Positions 1 through 12,800 of a stretch of 36,314 nt of DNA are shown piece by piece. How positions within the stretch are numbered: the stretch's first letter is position 1; the number at the start of each line of letters is the position of its first letter. Source of the stretch: Mesotaenium endlicherianum (taxonomy: Eukaryota > Streptophyta > Zygnematophyceae > Zygnematales > Mesotaeniaceae); assembly GCA_009602735.1 (NCBI GenBank), contig WELA01012113.1:135637-171950 (forward strand), given 5' to 3'. A program made the translations under genes and the position numbers. The notes under the pieces were generated by a model that was not told the origin of the DNA, made no database searches, and saw only the letters and a program-made list of their open reading frames with translations.

Positions 1-15
1 CCCCCCCCCCCCCCC
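1..15. repeat. Poly-C tract at window edge
   Basis: Fifteen consecutive C residues open the window, followed by more C/T-rich sequence. On the minus strand this is a G15 run, which would lie in the intron after the second exon of the adjacent LysM gene. It may mark a contig end at a hard-to-read homopolymer. Confidence 0.9.
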
Positions 16-156
16 TCCTCCCCTTCCTTTAATCACATGGTCCCAGGCTACCACCAAGCCCTTGGGACGAAAGCGACAACAGCAGCAGAATCCCACATAG
101 CGACACCGCTGCACGACGCGATACAGCGACCATATTGCCGAGAGAAGGAAGCGTAC

Positions 157-2036
157 TTGTGCTCGTCTGCGATGTCGCAGAGGCGCTGCCCATCGCGCAC
201 GAGCACCCTCTTCCCGCCCGCCGGCACCGGTGGAAGCGGCGCCGACCGTGGCACCGTCCCCGAGGACGAGGAGGGAGAGGAGGAGCCGCAGCCCCCACCG
301 CTAATGCGGCCGCGGCACTGGAAGTCCTTGCTGAGCTGGCAGGGGGGGGGCAGCCCGGCCCCGCCGCTGCCGTCCATGCACGCCTGCCTCTCCCTCCTGC
401 TCGCTGCGCTCGCCCTCTTCACCCCCCTCCTCTGGCTGCCACCGCCGCTGTCGCCGCTGATGCTGCCGCCGCTGCCGCCGCTGCTGTTGCTGGGCTTGCT
501 TATTGCGAGAGCTGTCAGCCCGGCGTGTATGAGGTTCCACACAGCCTCTGCCAGGGCAGGCCCGCCGCCCTTGCCCAGCCGCTTCGCTGCCAGGTTGCCA
601 GCTGGCGGCGCTCGCATAGCACTTGCTGAAGAAGAAGCCTGGCGAGGAGGCTGGGGAAGGGGCAGCGGAGGCGGCTTCTTGCGGCGCTTGAAGAGGCCGT
701 GGCGCGCCTTCACCCCCGGAGCTGTGCGCAGCAGAGGAGGCGACGCCCTGCCGCCGCCGCCGCTGCTGCTTCCACTGCGGGGGTGGTGGGGGGGTGCGGG
801 GGCTCTGGTAGGCGGCGCGGGGGACGAGGCTGCTCCCCTGTGAATGTGGGGGGCGTGCGCGCCCCTCCCTCCCCCCATGAGAGACGCGGCCGCGCCAGTG
901 CTTGGCCCCGCAGCGGCAGAGGTGAGGGTGCTGGAGAGGGACGCGAGGTCTGCAGAGCCGAGCCTGGTGGGGGAGCGGTCCCGCCTCATGATGCCGATGG
1001 CGCCGCCGGAGGACGAGGCAGCAGCAGCAGCAGCAGCGGAAGGAGGAGGAGGAGGAGGAAAGAGAAAGGGCTCGTTGTCGGGCAGGCGGAGCGTGCTGCC
1101 TATGGGCAGCAGCTCCGGGTTGCGGAGGCCCGGGTTGGCCCTCAGGATGGCCCTGCCCCCCCGGAGGCAGCAGTACACGCGCACGCCACATGCGCGCACG
1201 CCACATGCAAGCACGCACCATGCACGCACGCATCGCAGGCACGCGAGAGCAGCACGCACCCGCCACACACCAAGCACCATGCACCATGCACGCACCCAAG
1301 CCACCACCACCACGACGATGCACGCAAGCAGACACAGCCAAGAGTGAGACGGAGTCAGGCGCCGAAGATGAGGTGTCGAAACTCGCTCTCCCAGAAGTGG
1401 GCTGAGAGCATGCATGGGAAAGGAGCGCTTGGTGCACAAGAGCCGAGCTTCTATCATCGCCACGTGGCACACTCCTGCCTATGGTGGGCAACGGGCAGAG
1501 AGAGCACGCTGCTGGATGAGCGGCTGCTGGGGAGCAGAGGAAGCAGCATCAACATGCTGCCGCTGCCGCTGCTCAGAGACCCCCCCCACTCATCGTTGCT
1601 CGTACTTCTGGGTGCGAGAGCTCTGGCAAGAGCGGAGGGCCAGCAGAGCCGCAAAAGAGCAAGCTTGCATGGGAGTTTGCCTCTCACGGCTCGCGGGCTT
1701 CTCCGCTCCGGACGTGTCACAGAAAAGAGGGGCAGTCAAAGCAGCTAGACGCTCGCATGAGTTGGGCCAGAGCGGTGGCGGCGGAGGTGCCAGGTGGCCA
1801 GAGGGCTGCGGGAGAGGTGCAGCAGCAACAGCAGCAGCAGCAGGAGCTGCAGGAGCAGGAGCAGAGTGCAGCACTCACTTGAAGTTCACTCTGTGACGTC
1901 GGCAGATGTCATACAGCCACTCCCCCCGCTGCACCACAATCTCTCTCGCTGGCGCTCCACTCCGCGGCTGAGCCGAGGGACCGATGGCCGCACCCAGACT
2001 GGCCACCGAGGCAGAGCTGCTCCCCACGCTGAGCAT
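157..2036 (-). CDS. LysM-domain protein, 5' part (gene continues beyond left edge)
   Basis: Two exons are visible: 2036-1879 and 1152-157. The first LysM is split by the intron (donor AA|gtgagt, acceptor cag|GGCC, phase 2). Joined, it starts EIVVQRGEWLYDICRRHRV and ends RNPELLPIGSTLRLP at about residues 32-77. A Pro/Ser/Ala/Gly-rich linker of about 290 residues follows, with a basic patch (KRRKK). A second LysM begins near residue 370 (VLVRDGQRLCDIADEHK) and is cut by another phase-2 donor (AA|gtacgc); its rest lies outside the window. LysM modules usually bind N-acetylglucosamine-containing glycans (peptidoglycan, chitin), but the ligand here is unknown. The ATG at 2036 is the first in frame. 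A TAG lies 18 bases upstream, so either this is the true start or an acceptor (tgcatag or aagcag) lies just before it and the start is further out. No clear signal peptide or membrane helix is visible in the part present. Another LysM gene follows on the same strand at 9.3-13.8 kb. Confidence 0.68.
1170..1330. repeat. CACG/CATG-rich microsatellite in LysM intron
   Basis: Imperfect repeats of ACGC, CATG and CACC units fill the 3' part of the intron between the two visible exons of the left-hand LysM gene. Similar alternating purine-pyrimidine tracts occur in introns of the second LysM gene and of the BFR1-like gene. Confidence 0.7.
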
Positions 2037-5000
2037 CTTCTGCTTCTCCAGGTGCTATGCACTCAATCTGTCTCTGTCTCCTTTTAATGGCTGCAGTCAA
2101 GTGCACCATGAGCTACCTGCACAACGACTGAACAACACAGTACAAGGGAGAGGAATGGGGCAGAAGTTTTTTTTAGCAACAAGCCGGCGTTGCGGAGGTC
2201 TACATCATAGCCTGCGGAATGCATTCTAAAACCGGACATTTTCAGTTGACCAAACCATTTTCTCACATGGAACGCACATTGGCTGGTAATTTGTTACACT
2301 GGCCGCATCAGCTGACAAATGATGCACAAGAAAGACGACGCCTTCGTTACTGCCTGGATGGAACAAACTCCGCTTGGAGCATTTACCCAAGACACTCTAG
2401 GCAGGACTATATGAGAGTGATGTTTGCGAAAGGCATGCATGTAGCAAGCTATCTCACCGGTGCTGGTGCAATACGCCCGGGTAGGGTGCCATCGACTATT
2501 ATGGTCCACTTGGCGTATTAAGCTCAGGTTGTCTTACCGCTCGCGAAGTGCACTATCGCATAAACAAGCATTATTTGCAAGCGTCTACAGCAGCTGCACA
2601 GAAGTATCCTGACTTTTGTGACACCCCTCGAGCATGTGTTAGCTCATAGCAGTACCATAACAGATCGAGGGCGCCAGTTGCCGTTTGCCTACTCAAGTGG
2701 CTCCCCTTTCAAGCCATATGGCCAGTAAGGAAGAGTGCAGAGTGTGCCAGTTTAGTGCTACTTGGCAAATACATGCAGGTTGTGCATGAGAGTAAGAATA
2801 CACGAATTAAGCGCCCTGTTCGCTAAGCACAGCTTAAGCATGTAAGACACCACCTCGCACAGACCTCGCACCTCCTCGTGGGCCACGATTATATTGTTCA
2901 TTTTCTCTTTTTTCGACGTCTAGTCTTGACCAGGTCCCGTCTCACTTTTACACACTACGAAATACCAGTGCCTGTGCCCGAACCTGCCTGATGGCATGCC
3001 GAACCAAATATCGAACCTATTTCGAGCCCATCCTGAACTAGTTGAGTAAAAACACAAGACGGAAGTTGCTATCAGTTGTGCGGACTTTTTACCCCTTCAC
3101 TTGCTGTTTGGGCTACTTTTTTTTTCCGGGCATTTCTTTCACTTTTGACGTCAAGTTTCCTGCCGGTGCTATGAGAAAATCCGACTAAGTTTCGTGTCAC
3201 CTCAGTGCTGGCGCAGAGGACAAAAATTGGTGAAAAAGGGCCCATTCGAGATGTCGGAGGATGGGGCTATACGACGTATTTTGCGAATTTGCAAGCCGGG
3301 TGTGACCTGGCCTGTCTTTGTGAAATGTCGGTGCAGACGTACACACAGCCTAGTTCATGCCTCTTAACTTTGCATGGAACATGGGGGAAACCTTGCGCCA
3401 ATATTCCGGATTTTTTGAATTTTGGTCTTCAAAGTGTTCAAAGTTTTTCCCAGGTTTGATTTTAAATCGCAAATGTACATGTTTGGTTTATTAAAGGTCA
3501 CTAATTTACCTGTGCTAAATTAGACATCTTAATTTCAGGTCACTTTTTAGATGTTTCAATTTTGAGCGCTAATTCACCCAGATTCTCAAAGGGAGTTTTC
3601 CCCCAATGGCATGGCAACCTCCAAATCGTTCAGAAGTGCCTTCCTCAGTTCCTTCCAAGAAATTGAACAAAATCCTTGTATTGAAAATTTCAATTCTTGA
3701 GCAGCCGCACACAATCACTATTTAAAAAGACGTACAACTATAGTGGACAAGAGATTATTAAGAGTGGAAGGGTAGAGTAGAAATTGAAGATTTCTGCCTT
3801 CTTATTTTCAAGTTATGTGAATCTAAGAAGAAACTGAAGATGAGCCCGTACTCCAATATGTGACCAGTTTGTTGGCTTCAACAAGGCGCCCTCCACGTGA
3901 CTCTAGGGAGGGGGAAAACACTAAGGGCCGTCGTTGGTGTGAGCTATGGCCCCTATGTAAGTTTGAGTTTGATTCCCGTATCCATACCAAATATGTACGC
4001 GCCCAATTTGGATCAACGAAGAATTTTCCATTCTGACTACAATTTTCTCCCGCACCGCCCTTTGGCAACCTCCATTAAACTTGCCTTTTCCACAAATTAG
4101 GCCTCTTTCTCGTGAATCCTCTTTGCTGAGACAGTGCGACCTTAGGGCTTTTTGTGAGCGGCCATGACAAGACAAAGCAAGGTGAAGCCTCGCCTAGGCC
4201 GCGAAGTAGCTCTTGGCGGGGATGTGGAAAAGGGCGCTCTCGATTGTCAGGTTTGTGGGATGAGCAAGATTGGAGCAGATGCTAGTGGACAGCCATGGCC
4301 GCCTGCTTGTTAAGAGGGCATGAGGAAGAGAGGGTGGGAAGGGGAGGGGAGGGGGGAGTGGCAATGGTGGGACGGCAAAAGAGGTGTTAGAGAAGGGAGG
4401 AAGCGAGAAAGATCCTTGCATCAACGGCGAGCGTCGATAGGAGTCGCGTTGTTTTGACGACTCGTTTCTCGCAATTGTTTGGAGCAGCTTTTTGAGGAAA
4501 AGTTGTTGGTCCCCTCTCCATCCAACAATATCGATCAAGTATGTGCACTAGTTTGTTTTCGTCAGTAAGGCGCCCCTCACGTAAACTTTGTGAGGAAACA
4601 GTCAGTGAGGGGTCCCGCCGTGTCAGCGCGGGCACGCACGTGCCTTTGAAAGTTTGTGTGCGCGTGCGACTTGGATGAACGCACTCACTCATGAGGAACC
4701 AAACTAATTGCAAGTATACTCAAGAGATCAATGCATATCAATAAGAAGGCTTTGCAAAATTACCGAATATTTCAAGTAGCAAGAAAATGATTACAAATGA
4801 GATAGGATAGAAAATCTTACGTACTCGTAGAAATTTACAAAAGTGAAATTTGATAAGTAACGAAAAAGTTATGCCTGTTTATAATCTTTTGACATCACCT
4901 CTAGCCTCTAGCCTCTAGGAGGGAGGGCCGCTTAGCTGTGAAATTTCAAAGTGTTTGTCAATTCATCCCCTCTTGAATATTCAAGAATCTGCCATATCAA

Positions 5001-8000
5001 TCTCTTCTGACGTGTTGGGTTGATTTGAGTCATTTGTCAATCACATACTTTGAAGATATATTTTTAGAACATTCTTATTTTAGGCATGCTAGGCTAAATC
5101 GAAACTACGAGGTAATTTGACCTGGTCGGCACTCTGCGTTAGCCGAAATTACGTGAAGGTTTAAATTCAATTTAACGGCCAAGATCGTTGGACGTTGTCA
5201 ATCAATCCGACGGTTGCGCTCACCGCATATCAAAAACAGTCGTTAAACGATCTTACTTTCTCAGTATCTAACCAAATTTGACAAACTTTATATCAAAATG
5301 ACCAAAATAATGCACTTTTACACTTTATAAACTTACAGCCTGCCCTTCCGTGACCGCCATAAAACCATACCCTCACCAGAACTTATTCTTGTTTGAGCGC
5401 TCTTGGGGCTTTTCGTGGGCGGCCATGGCGAGGACAAGCGAAGCGAAGCCTCACCGCTTATGAGGGGGGCGTGGGAGAAGGTGCTCTCGATACTTAGAGG
5501 GGTTTGCGAGGTGAAAATCCCAGTTATGGAATACGAATACGAAGTATTGGTATAGAAAATACAAATTAGGGTTATACGTGTAAAATATGCAATTACGCGT
5601 GTAAATCTATTTTTCAAGATTCTTGGAAAAGATAGAAAGCTTCATAACTTCCACGATACTTTGAAACTTTGAGCATGTTTGGTCGCAAATGGTAGAGGAT
5701 TCAATTTGTTACAAGCAAAAAGTGCTAAAAGAAAAAAAATGATGTCAACATCATATACTTATCAAGATTTTCACGTTTTTTGGACGCGTTTGTAGTATTT
5801 TCAGAATATGTAGAAATACGTGGTACAATGTGATGCTCATGGATCAATACACAAGTATTCCATAACTAGGGCAAAACGGACGGGAGTGCCTGCTGACGAG
5901 TAGCTATGGTCGCTTGACGTTGGAGACGGCCTGCTTGTTATGAGGATATTAGAGAGAGAGAGAGGGTGGGATGGGGAGGGAGAAGAGAGAGAAGGAGGAA
6001 AGGAAGGTGGGAGGGACGCTGACTACAAGTATTGACAGCGTCCACGCTCTTTTAACGCTTTTTTTTGTCGCGATCATTCGGAGGCCTTTGTGAGGGGAAA
6101 TTTGTCGGTTTCCTCACAAACTTTCATGTTGATTGAGTATGCAGACTCTAGGGCTCGACAAAATTATGCGCATCAGTATGAGGTTTGGTTATTACATTAC
6201 AAAAATGGTGAACGGGCGCGGCGCGAATGTCATGAATTTCCAATGATTTACTAACAAATGTACGAAAAGTGCTCTGGGACGCATCTCCTCAAATAACAAA
6301 CTTGCATTTTTGAGGTATTAAATGTTGGGTTCACGATCTCCTTCCAGCAAATACAAACCCGAGTTCTAAGTTTGAACCTTTGGGTTCACACTCCCATAAG
6401 TCAAAGCAACAATGAAATTAGATTTCTTTTCAAATTTCAAATGTCTTTGACTGTTATCGGCGCCATTAAAGATATCCGACAAATGGTCATTCGATCATCT
6501 TAGTTCTATTTTTAACCGTCAATTTAATCACATTGTCGTGTAAATACTGTTCTAAATTGTTGCACTTATATTTGTGTGTGGATAAAGTTATGTCGTAACA
6601 ATAAACTCCCAAGAAATTGGTTGCAAAGTGTGTGCATACGTAATCTGCATGTGACAATGAGTTTTCAATTGTAGATGTCAATTATAAATTGACGCATTTT
6701 TCAATACACGATTATTTGATTGGCATCGTGACTAAGTATGTGTGGTCAAAACAAGCTTGGCGAATGACGAACAAAATATCAATATCCAATGAAACTTAAT
6801 GATTTGTACAAGTTAACTTTATATCTGGCTTCTCTGACGTTTTACTTTTATGATGTGACAAGTTTTTACAACGTAATCTTTGGTATGTCGCAATGACAAG
6901 AAAATGTCAAAGATGTAAATTTAACCCCAATCCCTCGATTGGACTAGATTTGTGATTTTAGAACCTCCTTTGGCAAACAATCAGGGTTTTAGAGATTAAC
7001 CGACACCATTCTGAACCACATTCTGGTATTCTTGTTTTGCATGTAACATTGCATGTCATTTTTCACGGAGGAATTCTTAAACATAGATTTTATGCGACAT
7101 CCACTCACATTTATAAGGATTTTAGGAGACATCTTTTTTTTTTGGGTCCGACTCAATAACATCCAGAATGGCAGATAATGTTAAAACTATCTTCAATTGA
7201 AGGGTTTGCCCCAGCCATATAGAGTTTGAGAATCTCACCCTTAAACCTTGTATATACAAAAGTGGAGACAAATGGATTGAACCTTTTGTTGCCCGCGTGA
7301 CACATTCGGGACGCCCCACATAATCATGTGGTTCAATCTTGATTGCCTAATTTGCCTTTACGCGCAGGACACAAACTATTGTATCTTGGTTAACTTTTTG
7401 AAAAGCAAAAAATGAATGGTTGTATTTTGTAGTTTGTTATTGGAGTACGTCAATGACTTTTTGATATTGAAAAAGTCGTCAACGAAATTAAAATTGTTTA
7501 TTTGTTTCAAAAATTTGGAGAGTAACAATCTCAAATGCTTCGATTAGCTGTTTACTTTCCAAATTGGTATTGACATTTAAGGTGGGAGGTGCAATGGGTT
7601 TGCTAGAGTGGGTTTTATTTGTATCTCACTTAAACAACACGATGAAAATCCCAGCGCCAAGTCCGTCAATGATATTTTTTGTTTTAGCATTTGCGCACTT
7701 CGTCATTAGATCACTATAAGCTAAGGCCTCAACGCCACTAAAATTTGCATAGTAAAATGATAAAAGTAAGGAAACGGATTTTTTAAGATTAACATGACTT
7801 GCTCATTGAATAGGCAACAAAGTGGTCATGACACTTATCACCTATGCATCCTCAAAATCCTACAATTACTCCTAACTTGCAAGCTCGTAGCTCAAAAGTT
7901 TGAAAAGTCCTTTATGTCCATATGATCAAGGTCATTGATGTGTATACATGGACGTATAATTTGTTCTTGGGGCTCTTTAGTGGCCATGATTATTGGAGTA

Positions 8001-9312
8001 ATTACAGTGTCTCTTAAAGGCCACAGCTCCAGAGTAAAGCACTCTCAACAGGGAAGCAAAGTTTTCGGCACATAAGTGTTTTCAAAGTCAATCATTGGTA
8101 GTATGCTTGCTAAGATATGCTATGTTTTTGTCTCTAAAAAAGTGACGCAATTTTGAAGCTTCGATACACGTCATTATGATTTGTAATGCAAGAGGTCCAA
8201 AAACAATACAGATGTTCAATTCTATGTATTGACGATTGTGTTCACGCCAACTAAAGTAAGGATGCTTTGTGAACATCAAACATGATACACCTACCTTGAA
8301 GCACAATAAATATATATACAACTTCGCTTAGGTGCATATTCACTCGTGAAAAATGCAATAATTTGATATATGGCATTCACAGAATCTGAAGTATGGAATT
8401 TCACCCTCATTAATTGCTCACGCTTAGGCACCACTATAGACGACGAAGACTGAAGAACCCTTATCATGTGATTTGGTGAATAATGATTCCATGTTCATAT
8501 ATCACCAATTTTGAACATTGTTAGCTTTGATGACATCATATATACAACGACAAGATGTTGAGAGTCATGATGATGCCATCCGCAAACAAGGATGGGCTTA
8601 TTACTGGTCATCATCACTCTTAAGGTCTTTTAATGCTGATTAAAGATGCATGCATTTTCCACTGCTTGCATTTAAAACAGGGGGAAGCAATAAGGACAAA
8701 TTGTCAGTGCATTGTTAGGCACCTGCATTTCCGTAAATGTAATCTTGAAAGGACAGCTAAAGTAAGAGATGTTCAAGGCTGGAAGGGAGTGAATCCTTGG
8801 GCCAATAAGAGATAACTAAGCTCACATTTAAATAATCATTGGCTTTTATTTTAATCACGCCAACTTCAACGGGCACTTAAGTACTGAATGCTGCAATGCG
8901 GGTATTTTACCACAACATAAATCTATATCCATCATAAAAATCTTCCTTCCAAATGACACATATCCCAACATGCTTCTTGACAAGAGCACAATGCCTACAA
9001 CTTGGAAAAGTACGCTACAAAACTGAATCTATTCTTATGAGAAGAGCTGGAAATAAAAGCTAGTCTATACATGGTGTAAAGGTAAGAAATTTTATGACAT
9101 CTTACTAGGCATAGGGTGTATCTTTGCAATGAGCACGCTTGCTGGTGTCTCATACTTCGAAAGCATCCACAACATTCAATTATATAAACACGTATGTTAC
9201 GTAGCATGCACTACTCTCCTACGCCAGCTTCTACCCTACGCTTTAGCGGCACCCACACTATGGAAGTCGCCAAAAAGGCACATGCTAAAACCACAGCAGT
9301 GACATATTTATA
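2037..9312. other. AT-rich intergenic region between the two LysM genes
   Basis: About 7.3 kb with no convincing gene. ORFs are short, cross-strand and without recognisable domains. It should hold the upstream region of the left LysM gene (near 2.0-2.3 kb) and the 3' flank of the second LysM gene (near 8.8-9.3 kb). A degenerate repeat family lies at 3.86-8.0 kb and is listed separately. Otherwise the sequence is AT-rich and I see no RNA gene or intact transposon ORF. Confidence 0.6.
3861..6150. repeat. Degenerate tandem/dispersed repeat family
   Basis: Several blocks recur in the same orientation. GTTTGTT...AAGGCGCC...CACGT is at 3867-3898 and again at 4551-4582. GGGCTTTT.GTG.GCGGCCATG is at 4145-4164 and 5405-5427, followed in both by similar AAGC/GAAGCCTC text. 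A gctctcgat segment is near 4235 and 5483. GCCTGCTTGTTA.GAGG followed by a purine-rich GAGAGGGTGGGA stretch is near 4302 and 5929. A block ending TGAGG.GAAA is near 4490 and 6095. A weaker fragment (cttggggctcttta, then ggccatga) is at 7966. Block order is broadly preserved, so these look like decayed copies of one unit. No coding capacity is evident, and I cannot assign a transposon class. Confidence 0.6.
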
Positions 9313-9821
9313 TCATTTCCGCTTGCTCTTGTCCTTGAACTTGGGCGGCATCCCCCCCCTAAACCTGCCGGCCTTCTGGGCGCCCGAGTCGCGCAGAAAC
9401 AGCTCGTACGACTGCGCAATGCCGCTCTCGTACCCGTGCACGATCTCCTCGTAGTCCCGGCGCAGCGCCACTTGAGCTTCGTCCACGCTCGTCTTCTCCT
9501 TGTCATTCCTTCCCCCCTGCACATTCCAAGTCCATGGCGCAGGCGTACACGCACGCAGGCACACACGGATGCACACACGCACGCACGCACGCACGCACGT
9601 TCAGGAGCAAAGAGAGAGTCAGCCAAAAGAGAGAGAGAGCCCGGCGACGCAAGTATGCAGTGGCACCAACCGCAGCGCTGCCTCCCAGCACTTCAAGCGA
9701 CTACTCGTGAGACTTCCCCGCTGCACTGCCTTGTGGGGCAAGAGCTCCAGCAGCTGGGCTGCGGGGGGCCGTGCAGGTGCGAGGAGATCGGCAGAGGCGA
9801 AGTGGAGGAGGAGGGAAGAGA

Positions 9822-9897
<76 letters not shown>

Positions 9898-12800
9898 AGG
9901 AGCGGCAGATGCAGTGACACGCGTCCTGCTGCTGAGCTGTTCTGCCGCCTCCCCGCCGCTCGCTAGCAAAAGAGGAGTTACCCGCAGTCCCTGCTTCAAG
10001 TTCCGCAACCCACCCCCAGAGACACAGACACAGAATAAATCACTCCCATGAGATCAGGGCAGGCCATGCCGTCATGCCAGCTGGACAGCCAGTCGCACTA
10101 GGAAAGTCCACACTGGTCATAACAGGAGCCAGCAGACAGCAGCTCGTGACAAAGTACGCTATGCAAGCGGGCCTCTCGTTGCTGCTCTGCGGCAAGTAGC
10201 CATGGGCGTCAGCGGGCGACCCCCTTGCTGATCAACGAGCGGAGTGGAGAGCATTTCAAATGAGTCACATGGTGGCGGAGAGAAATTCTGAGGCTTGGGA
10301 GCATTCTGGCCCCCGACGGAATTTGGAAGTAATGAGGTTGGTACAAAAAGAGCGCGTCGAGGCCCCCCCCCCTTCTCAAGGTTAGCATACATAGCAGAAC
10401 CCACCCACCGACCGCCGAACAAGAGCATGCTCACACACTCCGGCTGGATGGCGCAGGGCACGCGGCATCCGCCAGCCGGTTGACACAAGCCCCACTGCAT
10501 GCTATGCACACCGACAGACGCGCACAACAGCCCAGCGTGCGAGGCCACTGGCAAGGGGGAACTGATGCTAAGAAGAAAAAGGACACCACCACTGGAAGGG
10601 ACTAGGCAGAAACAAGAGCAACCGAGGACCAGGGGAGAGAAGCAAGATCGCAATTGATCCATAAATGAGTCACCTCCGCAGGCTCCCCGTTGCCGCCGCC
10701 GCCGCTGCCTCTGCTGGCACTGCCGCCACCGCCCACACCCGCGCCCGCACGGGCGCTGGCGCTCAAGGCGGACCGAGCCGCCGACCCCNNNNNNNNNNNN
10801 NNNNNNNNNNNNNNNNNNNNNNNNNNNNNNNNNNNNNNNNNNNNNNNNNNNNNNNNNNNNNNNNNNNNNNNNNNNNNNNNNNNNNNNNNNNNNNNNNNNN
10901 NNNNNNNNNNNNNNNNNNNNNNNNNNNNNNNNNNNNNNNNNNNNNNNNNNNNNNNNNNNNNNNNNNNNNNNNNNNNNNNNNNNNNNNNNNNNNNNNNNNN
11001 NNNNNNNNNNNNNNNNNNNNNNNNNNNNNNNNNNNNNNNNNNNNNNNNNNNNNNNNNNNNNNNNNNNNNNNNNNNNNNNNNNNNNNNNNNNNNNNNNNNN
11101 NNNNNNNNNNNNNNNNNNNNNNNNNNNNNNNNNNNNNNNNNNNNNNNNNNNNNNNNNNNNNNNNNNNNNNNNNNNNNNNNNNNNNNNNNNNNNNNNNNNN
11201 NNNNNNNNNNNNNNNNNNNNNNNNNNNNNNNNNNNNNNNNNNNNNNNNNNNNNNNNNNNNNNNNNNNNNNNNNNNNNNNNNNNNNNNNNNNNNNNNNNNN
11301 NNNNNNNNNNNNNNNNNNNNNNNNNNNNNNNNNNNNNNNNNNNNNNNNNNNNNNNNNNNNNNNNNNNNNNNNNNNNNNNNNNNNNNNNNNNNNNNNNNNN
11401 NNNNNNNNNNNNNNNNNNNNNNNNNNCCCGTTCCCGCTGATGCCGCCGGCGTCAGGCGGCCGCCGCCGCCGCCGCGCGACCAGCCAGAGTCGCGGGCGGC
11501 GCGGTCGAGGCTGAGGCACGAGGCGAGGCGCGACTTGTTGGCCGCCTGCCGCTGGAACTCCTCCCATAGCTGCGCCTCGCGCCGCTGCCGCTGCTCCGCC
11601 AGCCGCTCCGCCAGGCGCTTTGCCCCCGCCACTGCAGCCACCACCAGGATCGAACCGGCAACTGCCGCAAGCCCGAGCTTCTGCCACGTGGCGCACGGAC
11701 ATGGAGGGACGGCCCCGAACGGAAGGGGCGGAGGGAAGGTTGAGGGGCTGTGGGAGGGAACACACGTGCGTGCATGCCTTTGTGCGTGTGCGCATGCGTG
11801 TGCCTGAGTGCGTGCCAGCGAGCGATGCAAACGTGATGTGACGGAGCACACACTCACTTCTGGAGCCCGGGACTGCAGCTGGCAAGCCGCAGCTCATACG
11901 TACGTATGCGTGTGTGAGTATTTCTCTGTGTGTGCGTGTGTGTGCGTGTGTGTGTGCACAAACACGCGTACATCTACTGATCTTTGCATGTGCCGCCACG
12001 TGCCAAACGTCTCCAGATACCAGACATGAATGTAGCCAATTCGCTCGTGGAGAGAGGAGGCCTCAGAGCTCCTAGAGTCGATCGACCATCCATACACTAC
12101 TCTAACAACACCCTTGTCTCCAGGAGAGAGCAAGCACATCCAATGCAGCCAACGTCTAGCTGGCGCACACCAATGGGCCAAAAATCAGACATGTGATGCA
12201 GTGCACCCTGCCAGGCAGAGACAACAGCGACAGGAGAAGAAGAAGAGGGACAGGGGTAGGAGAGAAGCGCTGTCTCACTGCATGCGGGCTGAGCCACGGC
12301 GGGCGCGCCTCGCGGGGCGGGGGGCAATGCACTCCCCCCACGTGCTCATGCAGCGCCCTCTTCCTCCTCGCAATGCCCGAGAGTTCCGCTTCCTTGCTGG
12401 CGGGCCCTATGTGTGCCACCTGGCGACAAACAACAGGCAGACAACGCTCTCAACGACCAACCAATCAGGCAGCCGCGAGTGTGCAGTCTGCAGGAAGTCT
12501 ACCCCCCTCCCCCTACCCCTTCCCCCCACCTTCCCCTCTCTCCCCCCCAACTCCCTATCCACCTGTGCCCCCTCTCTTCCACGACTTTTCCTCCCCTCTC
12601 CCCCTCCTCCCCCCTCCCTCCCTCCCTCGCTCTCTCTTTTGCGAACGTAGCCAGCCTTCCCTGCCCCTCCCACGTCGACCTGCACGCCTTGTGGATGGTT
12701 CACCACCGTGCTTCAAACATTAGTGGCAGCAACTCAAGCACGCATCAGGAGGCTGGCAGCTGGAAGAAAGTTGCCTAGCTACCGACATGTTGCCCACAGC

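Noticed and set aside
48-843. Long plus-strand ORFs opposite the left LysM exon (up to 268 codons)
   Set aside because: They are antisense shadows of a GC-rich exon. The minus strand carries the recognisable LysM modules with matching splice phases, and the plus frames have only low-complexity sequence.
12193-12778. Overlapping ORFs of 121-178 codons on the plus strand with Pro/Ser-rich sequence
   Set aside because: They follow a long C/T tract in an intron of the minus-strand gene. All three frames are open because of composition, and no domain is visible.
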